A stretch of DNA of 64,000 nt, from the NCBI RefSeq assembly GCF_001192795.1, contig NZ_DF968180.1, positions 310,001 through 374,000 on the forward strand, in the 5' to 3' direction. The notes beneath the pieces are model-generated. The model ran no database searches and was not told the DNA's origin. It saw only the letters and a list, made by a program, of their open reading frames with translations. Shown here piece after piece: positions 52,671 to 61,775 of this stretch. Source of the DNA: Flexilinea flocculi (GTDB taxonomy: Bacteria > Chloroflexota > Anaerolineae > Anaerolineales > Anaerolineaceae). The number at the start of each line of letters is the position of its first letter. The stretch's first letter is position 1. Both the position numbers and the translations under genes were made by a program.

Positions 52671-53121
52671 TCAATATTGTCCGATCGTTGTAAGCGATGA
52701 TTATCAAAACGTGAATGCGGATGGAACGGCGGAGACTGAAGTGTCTCAAATCTCAGTCGGGTTCACCAGGCATGAGCAAACAAAGGGAAATGTTCTTTCT
52801 GTCAGGATCCAATCTGAAACAGAAATCGAAATTCCGCTCCATCAGTTGATTGATTTGACGATTCTGTTTTGCCAAACCAAACTTTATTTTCAGGATGCAT
52901 ATCGATTTCCAAATTACTATGATCCGGAAAAAATGCAGATCGCACGGATCGGTCTTCAGGGTGATGCGATGACGGTTGCAATCGATAAAAGCAATTCGAT
53001 GCTGGATCATGACATCAAGGATTTTGCTGATCAGTTATCCAAAGAGGATGAGCGAATCAGTGAACGTTTGTTTGTCCTATCCCGTATCCTGAAGGAAGCC
53101 GGTTATGACTCAAAAAATTGA
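52660..53121 (+). CDS. Conserved protein, DUF6530-like
   Basis: 153 residues. The pattern YCPIVVSDDYQNV, SQISVGFTRHEQ, LHQLIDLTILFCQTKLYFQDAYR and ARIGLQGDAMTVAIDKSN recalls the uncharacterised DUF6530 family, as far as I remember it. It has no catalytic motif I can name. The start is ATG 52660 inside the end of tetR, and the last codons overlap the isochorismatase-like gene by 17 bp, so the three genes are coupled. It may be a sensor or accessory protein of the TetR-controlled function. Confidence 0.6.
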   Translation: MKNNQYCPIVVSDDYQNVNADGTAETEVSQISVGFTRHEQTKGNVLSVRIQSETEIEIPLHQLIDLTILFCQTKLYFQDAYRFPNYYDPEKMQIARIGLQGDAMTVAIDKSNSMLDHDIKDFADQLSKEDERISERLFVLSRILKEAGYDSKN

Positions 53122-53653
53122 AAATCGGAAAGCTTTAATCGTGATCGATATGCAAATCATGCCGTTTATCTGGAAAGATTATCATGGTAAGGCGATTTAT
53201 CGTGAGAAAGAATTATTGGAACAAATAAAAATGTTGATTCAGAATGCACGAGCGGCAGATATGCCAGTCTTTTATATCCTCTATACAGAGAAAGGCGAAT
53301 CCCATCGGGCAGAAGGAAAACCTTTATGGCAGGTTCATCCGGACATCGTTCCGGGAAAAAAGGATGTGCTTGTTGTCAAATATTTTGCCGATTCCTTCTT
53401 TAAAACAGATTTGGAGCCACGATTACGAGAATCTGAAATCAATAAATTAGTTCTGTGCGGAGTTCAGACAGAATACTGTGTTGATACAACCTGTCGAAGT
53501 GCGTTGTCCCGTGGATTTGAGATCGAGTTAGTTGAGGATGGTCACAGCACCTATGACTCCGAATTCCTACGAGCAGATCAAATTATTCAGCATCACAATC
53601 AGATATTAAAACAGTTTGCCGACGTCATACCGGCAAACCAGATTCAGTTTTAA
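53105..53653 (+). CDS. Isochorismatase-like cysteine hydrolase
   Basis: 182 residues. KALIVIDMQIMPFIW has the catalytic aspartate; a lysine sits in DVLVVKYFADSFF; the catalytic cysteine is in CGVQTEYCVDTTCRSALSRG near residue 122. The fold covers nicotinamidases and related amidases; the substrate is unknown. It is third in the TetR-led operon, so it may clear a compound the regulator senses. Confidence 0.88.
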   Translation: MTQKIENRKALIVIDMQIMPFIWKDYHGKAIYREKELLEQIKMLIQNARAADMPVFYILYTEKGESHRAEGKPLWQVHPDIVPGKKDVLVVKYFADSFFKTDLEPRLRESEINKLVLCGVQTEYCVDTTCRSALSRGFEIELVEDGHSTYDSEFLRADQIIQHHNQILKQFADVIPANQIQF

Positions 53654-53779
53654 CATTGCGATAGATCAATCGATGTTCTACAATGCTGTCAATAAATCGG
53701 TTCAGTATCATTTTTTAAGAATTAACACACAAAAAGGTATTTTTTCTTCTCTTGAAAATTCATATTCCTGATGGGTATC

Positions 53780-53898
53780 CAGTACTTCGAAAAATAAAAG
53801 GAATTATTGTTATGCTGTTTTTGCATGAAGCGTGAAAGCGACATAACGATAATTTTTATTGATTGAATCGCAAGGCTTGTTTCTATTTCAAATTGTTG
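53780..53898 (-). repeat. Hairpin MITE-like element at the end of the 875-aa membrane protein gene
   Basis: Left end cagtacttcgaaaaat, right end ctatttcaaattgttg, imperfect stem (53803-53853). Right end is 8 bp from the stop of the following minus-strand gene. Flanks atgggtatc and tcggggatt agree at 5 of 9. Confidence 0.75.
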
Positions 53899-53905
53899 TC
53901 GGGGA

Positions 53906-56533
53906 TTAATCGGAAAAAATAAGCGGTTTGCCCTCTGAATCGATCATTTCGGGGAAAATCAGCCAGCTGCCTTCAAAATAACCGTTATTGCTTTGCGTAC
54001 CGATGACCAGACAATCGGCGCTGTTTGGGACAAAATCCGGTGAGGAATCCATAGGAATAATAACGTTGGTGTTTTCCTGATTCAGCAGAATGAATCCCAG
54101 CCGGTTAAAATCTCGTACCTCGTAAACAGTCCATGGATTCGCGCTGGTTAAACCCTGTCCTGCTTCAAAATAGCGCGGGTAAATTGTTCTACCGTTTTTG
54201 ATAAGCAGATTCTCCTGATTGACTTGCTGCAGTATGGATAGAAAAGGTTCTCCGTACTGAGCAGCCATTTTTTCTATCGTTTGCGAATTCTCGGATTGCG
54301 ATTTTTGCACTATCTGGACGGGAATCAGATAGGGCAATGAGACAGGGAGAGACCCGATGAAGATGAGTACAAGAAATAGCACGAACGGTTTTACATATCG
54401 AAAGCCCGATTTTCGGAGAGCAGAGCGTTCTTTTTTTAGAATGACCGCTTGTGAATTTTGATTTGATTTGAAATTCTTGAATAATCGTTGAATCACCTCA
54501 ATAAATCCGGCTGAAAAATAAAAATAATAAATCCAGTCGGCGGGTAAAACAAATCTCCAACCGGAATATCTGCCGGCTGCTACCGTGAACATATAACATG
54601 AACTGAGGAAAAAGGGTAATAATCCAATCAATCCATGGTTATTGATACTGGCAGCAAATCCACAGGCGATAAAAACCGCAAAAAACAAAAGTGAAAATAT
54701 GTTTTGATTGGATATTCGCTGTGTTACCTGATGATACGAAGTATCCAGTAAATCCTCCGCAGTCAGATCGAATGACAAACCGGCAGGCAAAACGAGCCAG
54801 GAATCAATCTGATTCTTAAGAAAGTGATTCGAAATGAAATGCAAAACGTAAAACGGTTCTTTCAAAATGAACTGGATAATATGGTTTTCTTCCTGATTTT
54901 CTGATTTATCCTGATTATCCAAATGATTCTGCGATGGAATTACTTCGGCAGGGTTGGAATATCGCCTGGCGATTTCTGAGCCGTGAATATCGCTATCTTC
55001 CAGAAATAACGTTCCATTCACGGAAATGCTGCGAATCAGAGCCGGTGTCAGGACTGCAAGCAGTGTGATCGAGAAAAACAGCAAAGAAACGGCTGTTTTC
55101 CTATGGAACTTTTTTCTTTGAAACAAAAAGAGTAAGAAGATCAATGGAAAAAACAAGAAGAATTGCGAACGAATTAAGCTCACCAATCCGAGCAAGCCTC
55201 CAGCAAGGATGGCTTTGTTTTTGGAATCCGCATTTTGATACCATGCAATGCAAGCTGACAGGAAAAATAAGAAAAAAAGCATGGTTGGTAAATCGGATAG
55301 GAACATTTTAGAATTGGATACACCGTAATGAGGCGCTAACAGCAGCGTGTTATATTCCCTCAATATCGCAATTCCGGCCGTCAGGAGACCAGCGCCAATA
55401 GTGTGAAGTTGTTTTCCGATCACGAATAACATTGCCGGGATCAATGCCAGGAAGATGGTTTGCAAATCGATTGTCAGGAGGATATTTTTCTTTGAAATCA
55501 ATTGAAATAAGGCCAGCATGGCAACATAGAACTGGCGGGAAACGACACTGTTCTTAAATCCCAATCCACTGATCAGACTTTCCGACCATAATCCAAAATA
55601 TGCCGCATCTGAAGCCGGATAGGGTACATGATTTGGCGGTGTGATTTCCATGAAATAGCTGTGTTTCAGCACTTCTGATGAGGATATGGATGTCCAAAGC
55701 AGTGATGCGATCATCCAAATCAATATGAAAAACAGGATGGTCTGAAATCTTTGCGGGATTTTATTTTGAAATATGCGCGCGATGGCTAGTAGAGCGATAC
55801 CGGACAAAAAAACTGCAATCAATTCCCAATATTGAATAGTCATTCCGTTTGGCTGCCAATCCAACGGATCCGGTGTAATTCCCAAACCGGTAATTCTAAT
55901 AATCAGAAAGATGCCTACTTCAATCAGAAAAATCTTAATCGATCTTTTCAACAGCATATCATGAGAATCAGCGATTCGTAACATGGATGGAATTATTTGT
56001 GTTTGTGTTGTCTTTCCGTTTTTCTCAAAAGGATTCTCCATATTTCGAATTACGGCAGAAGAATCGAATTTTTCATCCTTTTCCGATTCGATACGCTGCA
56101 AAAGCAGGATCGATTGAATCGACAATACGATGATAAACAGAGACAGTGGGAGGAGTCTTTGATAATACAGCCGATAATCTGCTGGATTAAGAAATCCGGT
56201 ATATAAAAGAATAGAGGAAAAAAGGAAGAAAAGGAAAACACAGAACCGGATCAAGATTCCATGTACCACATTCCTTTTATGAAGATTGTAAAAATACTGC
56301 TGCACTTTTTTCGATGAAAGGTTCCATAGAAGACCTAATAATGCCGCAGAAAGGCTGAAAAACAGGAATACAATCATCAAGAAACGCGAGAAAGAAAATC
56401 CGAGAATGAAACTGTCTGTATCCTCTTTTTGGATGGACGCAAGCCAAAAAATTGCCGCACTTGCTTCCAGTGCGGACAGTGCAAAATAAGAATTGACGAA
56501 TTGTTGGACACGCCTTGTTTTCATTCTGTTCAT
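53906..56533 (-). CDS. Large polytopic membrane protein, GT39-like glycosyltransferase candidate
   Basis: About 875 residues from ATG 56533 with ten or more transmembrane segments, a basic N-terminus and a C-terminal soluble domain of about 150 residues (after SLPVSLPYLIPVQIVQK). The layout is that of GT-C enzymes that transfer sugars from polyprenyl phosphates to proteins, such as protein O-mannosyltransferases, but the family is not certain; the segment YPASDAAYFGLWSESL may be an equivalent of the first large loop. Frame runs to 56641 but that part reads through a hairpin element, so a start there is unlikely. ATG 56581 lies in the element end and is also doubtful. Confidence 0.6.
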   Translation of the reverse strand: MNRMKTRRVQQFVNSYFALSALEASAAIFWLASIQKEDTDSFILGFSFSRFLMIVFLFFSLSAALLGLLWNLSSKKVQQYFYNLHKRNVVHGILIRFCVFLFFLFSSILLYTGFLNPADYRLYYQRLLPLSLFIIVLSIQSILLLQRIESEKDEKFDSSAVIRNMENPFEKNGKTTQTQIIPSMLRIADSHDMLLKRSIKIFLIEVGIFLIIRITGLGITPDPLDWQPNGMTIQYWELIAVFLSGIALLAIARIFQNKIPQRFQTILFFILIWMIASLLWTSISSSEVLKHSYFMEITPPNHVPYPASDAAYFGLWSESLISGLGFKNSVVSRQFYVAMLALFQLISKKNILLTIDLQTIFLALIPAMLFVIGKQLHTIGAGLLTAGIAILREYNTLLLAPHYGVSNSKMFLSDLPTMLFFLFFLSACIAWYQNADSKNKAILAGGLLGLVSLIRSQFFLFFPLIFLLFLFQRKKFHRKTAVSLLFFSITLLAVLTPALIRSISVNGTLFLEDSDIHGSEIARRYSNPAEVIPSQNHLDNQDKSENQEENHIIQFILKEPFYVLHFISNHFLKNQIDSWLVLPAGLSFDLTAEDLLDTSYHQVTQRISNQNIFSLLFFAVFIACGFAASINNHGLIGLLPFFLSSCYMFTVAAGRYSGWRFVLPADWIYYFYFSAGFIEVIQRLFKNFKSNQNSQAVILKKERSALRKSGFRYVKPFVLFLVLIFIGSLPVSLPYLIPVQIVQKSQSENSQTIEKMAAQYGEPFLSILQQVNQENLLIKNGRTIYPRYFEAGQGLTSANPWTVYEVRDFNRLGFILLNQENTNVIIPMDSSPDFVPNSADCLVIGTQSNNGYFEGSWLIFPEMIDSEGKPLIFSD

Positions 56534-56574
56534 TTCTGGCTTAATTCTAATGCTGATCGAATGAATTTTTTTAA

Positions 56575-56696
56575 CCGCCATTCGAAATATAGGGGTAATT
56601 TGATATTGTGATGTTTTTTGCATGAAGCGTAAAAACATCACAAGAACAAGTTTTTCTCGATTGATTCTGATAGCAAGTCTATTTTTCGAATTATTG
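56575..56696 (-). repeat. Hairpin MITE-like element, copy 20
   Basis: Left end ccgccattcgaaatat, right arm tttttctcgattgattctgatagcaagtc and end tttttcgaattattg. Stem with bulge in 56605-56650. It sits between the divergent starts of two membrane-protein genes; no duplicated flanks. Confidence 0.82.
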
Positions 56697-56771
56697 CTGC
56701 AGGAGGATGCATAATTCCAAAAAAAAAGGTAAGATTATTGGATTCAAATACTATCAAAAAATCAGGCAGGT

Positions 56772-58475
56772 ATGATGATGATTGACGCCAAATCAGAAAC
56801 CATTCTTGATTGCAAACAGAGTTCTTTGTTTCAATTCCTGAAGAATTACGGGTGGATTTTCGTATTTTTTATCATCGGATTCGGATCTCTTGTTTTTTCT
56901 TTGGGAAAAAACTTCCTGCAAGTACCGGGGGATCTCGGAGACGCACGCTTCAATAATTATATTTTGGAACATTTTTATCAATGGCTCATTCATCGTGAGA
57001 CAGATTATTGGAATGCCCCTATCTTTTACCCTTACCCTTTGGCAACTGCCTTCAGTGATAATCTCCTTGGGTCGGCTCCATTTTATGCTGTGATTCGAAT
57101 TTTGGGATTTAGTCGAGAGACAGCTTTTCAGGGATGGTTTTTGTTTGGTTTTGTGTTGAATTATGTCGTTTCAGCTTATGTTTTAAAGAAAGTAAATCTT
57201 CACTCTCTTTCTGTCGCAACTGGTGCATTTCTATTTACTTTTGGACTGCCCATGTTGGCGCAGGAAGGGCATCCGCAGCTCATTTATCGATTTTGTATCC
57301 CCGCCGCTTGCTATTTCTTGTATGATTTTACAAATAAACCAAAGCTGAAGACAATCTTCTTTCTGATGACAGCAATTATCTGGCAGTTTTATCTGACGAT
57401 TTACATGGGATTTTTTCTTTTATTGTTGATTGTTGTCATGGCTTTCATGATTCCATTGTCGGCTTCTTCGATCAATATTATTAAATTCTGGTTTTCCCGC
57501 ATCCGGTCTGCATGGAAAGATGCCAGAGGATCACACAAATTGTGGTGCATCGCTGGTTTGATATTGCTCACAGCACTGCTTGTGCACCTTTTTATACCTT
57601 ATTTGCAGGTAACCAACCTTTATCATTTCTCAAGAGGTTTTGATGAGATAAAAACTATGCTGCCCCGATTATCCAGTTATTTACTATCGGATCACAGCAC
57701 TTTATGGCGGCTCGGAATGAATAATTTTAAAGATCTGCCGATGCGGCATGAACATCAATTGTTCCCGGGGCTGGCGGCTGCGATTCTCCTGTTGATTGGT
57801 ATGCTTTGGAAAAAAACTGACGAGAAAATCCCTTTTCTCCAGATCCATGCAACCAGTCTTTTGATCATTTTTCTCATCACCATTTCTGTCAATGAGAAAT
57901 CGCTTTACTATCTTCTTTTGAAAATTCCCGGATACAACAGTATCCGCGCAGTTACACGGATCCAACTGGTACTTCTGTGGCCGCTGGCTGTCTATATTGC
58001 TTTTGTTATTGATCGAATGGTTCGTTTGAACAGCTCGAGTTTCAGGGTGAAAGCGGCGCTTGGTGTGATCCTTCTGTTGATGGTTTCTGAATCTGTCTTT
58101 TTCTCTCATTCTACTTACTCGAAAATTGAAGGACAGAAACGAGTTGATTCACTGCGGAAAATTGCAGAATATTCCTTGAAGAAAGCGAATTATCCGGATC
58201 CTGTTTTATTGATCCATGGAAAAGCCGGTGATCCCTGGCAAATAACTGCCTTGGATGCCATGCTGACAGCGCAAGAACTTGGAGTACCGCTGATCAATGG
58301 GTATTCCGGGAATGCGCCTGCATATTCTTTTGCGGAATGGATGCACAGTTGCCAGACGCTGCCTGGATCTGTGAATTTCTATGTTGATAAAGCGAATGAG
58401 TTTCTGCAGGATCCTGGGCTGAAACTCAAAGAGCGTATTGTTTATGTTCGTTATTGGGAATGCGGATTGTATTGA
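56772..58475 (+). CDS. Polytopic membrane protein, GT-C-like
   Basis: 567 residues with about ten transmembrane helices and a short C-terminal soluble tail. The first large outside loop contains GDLGDARFNNYILEHFYQWL and ETDYWNAPIFYPYPLATAFSDN, an acidic pattern common in YfhO/GT-C-like enzymes that use lipid-linked sugar donors. It is divergent from the 875-residue protein but similar in design; they may share a job in cell-surface glycosylation. The start at ATG 56772 has no strong ribosome site; ATG 56775 and 56778 follow directly. Confidence 0.6.
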   Translation: MMMIDAKSETILDCKQSSLFQFLKNYGWIFVFFIIGFGSLVFSLGKNFLQVPGDLGDARFNNYILEHFYQWLIHRETDYWNAPIFYPYPLATAFSDNLLGSAPFYAVIRILGFSRETAFQGWFLFGFVLNYVVSAYVLKKVNLHSLSVATGAFLFTFGLPMLAQEGHPQLIYRFCIPAACYFLYDFTNKPKLKTIFFLMTAIIWQFYLTIYMGFFLLLLIVVMAFMIPLSASSINIIKFWFSRIRSAWKDARGSHKLWCIAGLILLTALLVHLFIPYLQVTNLYHFSRGFDEIKTMLPRLSSYLLSDHSTLWRLGMNNFKDLPMRHEHQLFPGLAAAILLLIGMLWKKTDEKIPFLQIHATSLLIIFLITISVNEKSLYYLLLKIPGYNSIRAVTRIQLVLLWPLAVYIAFVIDRMVRLNSSSFRVKAALGVILLLMVSESVFFSHSTYSKIEGQKRVDSLRKIAEYSLKKANYPDPVLLIHGKAGDPWQITALDAMLTAQELGVPLINGYSGNAPAYSFAEWMHSCQTLPGSVNFYVDKANEFLQDPGLKLKERIVYVRYWECGLY

Positions 58476-58503
58476 TTCAATTCTGAAACGCTCTCAGCGA
58501 ATC

Positions 58504-58630
58504 AACCATTCGAAATTTGATGAAAGCGTTTGATATAATGCTGTTGTGTTGTTTTTACGCTCGGCGCAAAAACAACACAACAATAAATTCTTTTCATATT
58601 AGGAAAGTCAATCCATATTTCGAATTGTTG
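58504..58630 (-). repeat. Hairpin MITE-like element, copy 21
   Basis: Left end caaccattcgaaatt, right end atatttcgaattgttg. Stem 58542-58561 with 58565-58584, two mismatches. It lies just upstream of ftsK. Confidence 0.82.
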
Positions 58631-58669
58631 GACCAGCGGAGCGAAAATTAGTTCTAATGTTCTATCTGA

Positions 58670-58687
58670 TGTTATACTGTAATTATG
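58670..58687 (+). promoter_or_regulatory. Extended -10 promoter directly ahead of ftsK; possibly leaderless
   Basis: TGtTATACT (58670-58678) ends 6 nt before the ATG at 58685, so transcription would begin at or next to the start codon. No ribosome site is present. Confidence 0.55.
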
Positions 58688-61249
58688 ACGTCAATTCAAC
58701 CGAAAAAAAAAGTGAAGGCAAGTTATCGCGGCGACAAGAAACCATCTATGGCTGCGAGGAAAAAAGCTGCAACCATTGCTGCGAAACGGAATAAAAAAGC
58801 TTTATCCAATACACCTCTCAGTTTTTATTCGATCTTCAGTATTTTTGCTGATTTCATCGGATTATTACTTCTTCTTTCGGGCATCCTGATTTTTTTCAGT
58901 TTGAAATTTCCCGAGATGATCTCTCTGACTGAATGGTGTTCTCGATTTATTTTATTTTATGCTGGCAAGAGCGCTTATTTCTCAGGCGGCATCTTCGTAT
59001 TGGCTGGTCTGTGGATTCTGATTTTACGCCGGATTAAAAAACCATTTTCATTTTCATGGAAATTCTTCATCTTTTTCATCGTGGTCTATCAATATATTTT
59101 GGTTCTTATACAACACGAGGAAAATGCAGATGCATATGTATACGGAAAATTCGCTAATTTGGCGGGCGGGGTTGTAGCTGGACAGATTGACGCTGCATTA
59201 TTTACTGCGGTTGGAAATGCAGGATCCATTTTAATTTACTGCTTTTCCGCTCTCATCATGCTATTAATTGCATGGCTCTGGATTTCAAATTCTTTTTCCA
59301 ATTCCCTGCATATTCATCCTGCGTTTTTTAGCCCGTTGCGAAAAAAATTGAAATCACTATTCCGAAATTTATCCAGATCAAATGCTGTTTATATCACTGA
59401 ACCGGACCCCAAAAAAGAGGCGATCCCTTTTAATTTTTCTGACACAGAGCCGCCTTTGGAGGAAGTGAAAGATCAAAAGAAGCCTTCAGTAACCCGGAGC
59501 AAAAAGAGCAGAACGGCCGCCAACGAAGTTACAGAGAATGTTATTTCTGATGACCGCATAGCGAAGCCGGATAGTAAAACAGATCTTGAAAAAACATTTC
59601 ACACACAAAAGAAAATCGATCCGTTGCCAGAGAAAATACAACCAGTTACATTTTTAAAAAACTCATTCAGACCTTCTTTATCGGAACGATTGGGAAAACA
59701 GGAAACCACTGAAAAAAAAGACGAGCTTGTGATATCCTGGAGATTGCCGATTACCGACGAAATTCTGGATCCTATTAAAATTCGACAGAATATTACATCG
59801 GAGGATCCCCACATTCAGGGACAAATCCAAAAAATCGAACATGTGTTGGATGCTTTTGACGCTCCTGGGAAAGTCGTTGATATTCAGATTGGTCCAACCT
59901 TTACACAATACGGTATTGAGCCTGGCTTTATGGAACGGGCAGATCGAAAGACACGTGTGCGTGTAAAACAAATCGAAAACGTTAAGAAGGATCTGGAAAT
60001 GGCGTTATCTGTCAAACAACTGACAATTGAAGCGCCGATTCCGAATAAAACTTTTATTGGACTGCAAGTTCAAAACAAGTATCGAATCCCGGTTACATTA
60101 CGTGAAATCATCGAAAGCGATGTGTTTCAGAAAAATCGTAAAGGATTGGGAATCGCATTGGGAAAGGATATCAACGGTGCGGTCTATGCTGCTGATTTGA
60201 CGCGGATGCCACATCTCTTGATTGCCGGTGCTACTGGATCCGGTAAATCGGTTTGTTTGAATGCAATTTTAGTTTGTCTGCTGATGAATTACACACCTGA
60301 TCAATTAAAACTGGTGTTGATCGATCCCAAACGTGTGGAATTAACCGGTTATAACGGTATTCCACATCTGATTACGCCGGTTATTACCGATGTGGAACAG
60401 GTCGGAAATGTTCTTCAATGGATCCTGCGTGAAATGGATATGAGGAATCTGCATTTTATGCAAACCGGTGTCAGAAATATTCAGGATTACAATCAGAAAA
60501 ATCCGGACAAAATCTTACCGTATTTGGTCGTTGTGATCGATGAACTGGCAAACCTGATGATGGAGGCAGCTTCCGACATTGAAACCAGTATTACCCGCCT
60601 GGCGCAGACTGCGCGAGCTATGGGGATCCATATCATTGTGGCTACGCAGCGTCCTTCCCGGGATGTTATTACCGGCACGATTAAAGGGAATCTACCGTCT
60701 CGAATTGCATTTGCTGTTGCAACGAATATTGACAGTCATGTGATCCTGGATCGAAGCGGCGCAGAGAATTTGTTTGGTAAAGGGGATATGTATTTTATGT
60801 CCTCAGAAGACAGTAACTTGAAACGGCTTCAATGTGTATATGTATCCGATGATGAAATCAGAAAGTTAGTGGATTACTGGAAAAAGAATCCAAGGATTGG
60901 TGATGAACAATCGGAAATGAAAACAAATACGATATCTCTAGTGACGGTTAGAGCGCAGCCGCAAATCACGCAGGGCACATTGACACAGCTTCCGATGCTC
61001 AATGAGGACATTTCTTCTGTAAAAAAAGGGGATGACCCATTATTGAATGAAGCCATAGCAATGGTTCGAAAACAAGGCCGCGCATCCGCAAACATGCTGG
61101 TCAGTCGCCTCAGCATCGGATTTACACGTGCCAATAAACTGCTTTCGCAAATGGAAGATATGGGAATTATCAGCCCTCCGAACGCGAATCCTGCGATTCC
61201 ACGGGAGATATTGGATTATGGTGAGAATGGCGCTCCCCCTGAGGATTAA
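58685..61249 (+). CDS. ftsK: DNA translocase FtsK/SpoIIIE
   Basis: 854 residues. A Lys-rich start is followed by four membrane helices (about 50-190), a charged linker (~200-370) and the RecA-like motor. Walker A is GATGSGKSVCLN (~residue 515), then KLVLIDPKRVELTGYNGIPHL, VVVIDELANLMM (Walker B) and HIIVATQRPSRDVITG. The gamma winged helix, which finds the oriented DNA sites, is at the C-terminus (LNEAIAMVRKQGRASANMLVSRL). FtsK clears chromosome ends from the division septum. It is followed 7 bp later by an RNA methyltransferase. Confidence 0.96.
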   Translation: MTSIQPKKKVKASYRGDKKPSMAARKKAATIAAKRNKKALSNTPLSFYSIFSIFADFIGLLLLLSGILIFFSLKFPEMISLTEWCSRFILFYAGKSAYFSGGIFVLAGLWILILRRIKKPFSFSWKFFIFFIVVYQYILVLIQHEENADAYVYGKFANLAGGVVAGQIDAALFTAVGNAGSILIYCFSALIMLLIAWLWISNSFSNSLHIHPAFFSPLRKKLKSLFRNLSRSNAVYITEPDPKKEAIPFNFSDTEPPLEEVKDQKKPSVTRSKKSRTAANEVTENVISDDRIAKPDSKTDLEKTFHTQKKIDPLPEKIQPVTFLKNSFRPSLSERLGKQETTEKKDELVISWRLPITDEILDPIKIRQNITSEDPHIQGQIQKIEHVLDAFDAPGKVVDIQIGPTFTQYGIEPGFMERADRKTRVRVKQIENVKKDLEMALSVKQLTIEAPIPNKTFIGLQVQNKYRIPVTLREIIESDVFQKNRKGLGIALGKDINGAVYAADLTRMPHLLIAGATGSGKSVCLNAILVCLLMNYTPDQLKLVLIDPKRVELTGYNGIPHLITPVITDVEQVGNVLQWILREMDMRNLHFMQTGVRNIQDYNQKNPDKILPYLVVVIDELANLMMEAASDIETSITRLAQTARAMGIHIIVATQRPSRDVITGTIKGNLPSRIAFAVATNIDSHVILDRSGAENLFGKGDMYFMSSEDSNLKRLQCVYVSDDEIRKLVDYWKKNPRIGDEQSEMKTNTISLVTVRAQPQITQGTLTQLPMLNEDISSVKKGDDPLLNEAIAMVRKQGRASANMLVSRLSIGFTRANKLLSQMEDMGIISPPNANPAIPREILDYGENGAPPED

Positions 61250-61256
61250 CTGAAGT

Positions 61257-61697
61257 ATGGCTTTTTTTGAAATTGGAATTTTTCAACCCAGATCGGATGA
61301 GAATATCGGCACTTTATGGCGAAGTGCCTGGCAATTGGGCGCAGCCGGAATTTTTACCATCGGTAAAAAGCAGCGGAAACAGACCAGTGATGTGCTGCAT
61401 GTATCTTACAAGATCCCTTTTCGTCAATATGAAACCATTGAAGATTTTCTCAATTCACGGCCGAAACAAGCACAATTGATCGGGATTGAGATAGGAGGGA
61501 CGCCACTGCGTACATTTATCCATCCGGAATGCGCAGTCTATTTATTAGGTTCGGAAGCCAATGGGCTTTCCAAACAAGTGTTGTCTCAATGCAATCAGGT
61601 AGTTGAAATTGAATCCGTTCGCTATGCTTCTTTCAATGTCGCTGTCTCTGGCTCCATCGTCATGTATCACCGTTGTTCTGCTTTGGGTTTTTCTTAG
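61257..61697 (+). CDS. SpoU/TrmL-like RNA 2'-O-methyltransferase
   Basis: 146 residues, a SPOUT knot only, without the extra RNA-binding domain. Motif 1 is PRSDENIGTLWRSAWQLGA, motif 2 is YLLGSEANGLS and motif 3 SVRYASFNVAVSGSIVMYH with the conserved asparagine. In TrmL it would modify tRNA wobble ribose; the substrate here is unproven. It follows ftsK by 7 bp and ends beside a short repeat. Confidence 0.88.
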   Translation: MAFFEIGIFQPRSDENIGTLWRSAWQLGAAGIFTIGKKQRKQTSDVLHVSYKIPFRQYETIEDFLNSRPKQAQLIGIEIGGTPLRTFIHPECAVYLLGSEANGLSKQVLSQCNQVVEIESVRYASFNVAVSGSIVMYHRCSALGFS

Positions 61698-61705
61698 TGG
61701 TACAT

Positions 61706-61774
61706 CAGTAATTCGAATTATTTGATCCTTCTTTCGAATAACCAGAGAATAAAAGGTGTGGTTTCGAATTACTG
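61706..61774. repeat. Short derivative of the hairpin element family
   Basis: 69 bp with ends cagtaattcgaatt and gtttcgaattactg and no stem. Flanks gtggtacat and attatacgt match at 5 of 9 bases, both mismatched ends being transitions. It lies one base from the stop of the HerA-like gene. Confidence 0.65.
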
Positions 61775-61775
61775 A

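Noticed and set aside
56534-56641. N-terminal extension of the 875-aa membrane protein to 56641
   Set aside because: The added residues are encoded by a hairpin element; the native start is placed at 56533.
3311-61774. The repeats as a CRISPR array or attC cassettes
   Set aside because: Copies are kilobases apart, in both orientations, with terminal inverted repeats and duplicated flanks; there are no regular spacers, cas genes or integrase.
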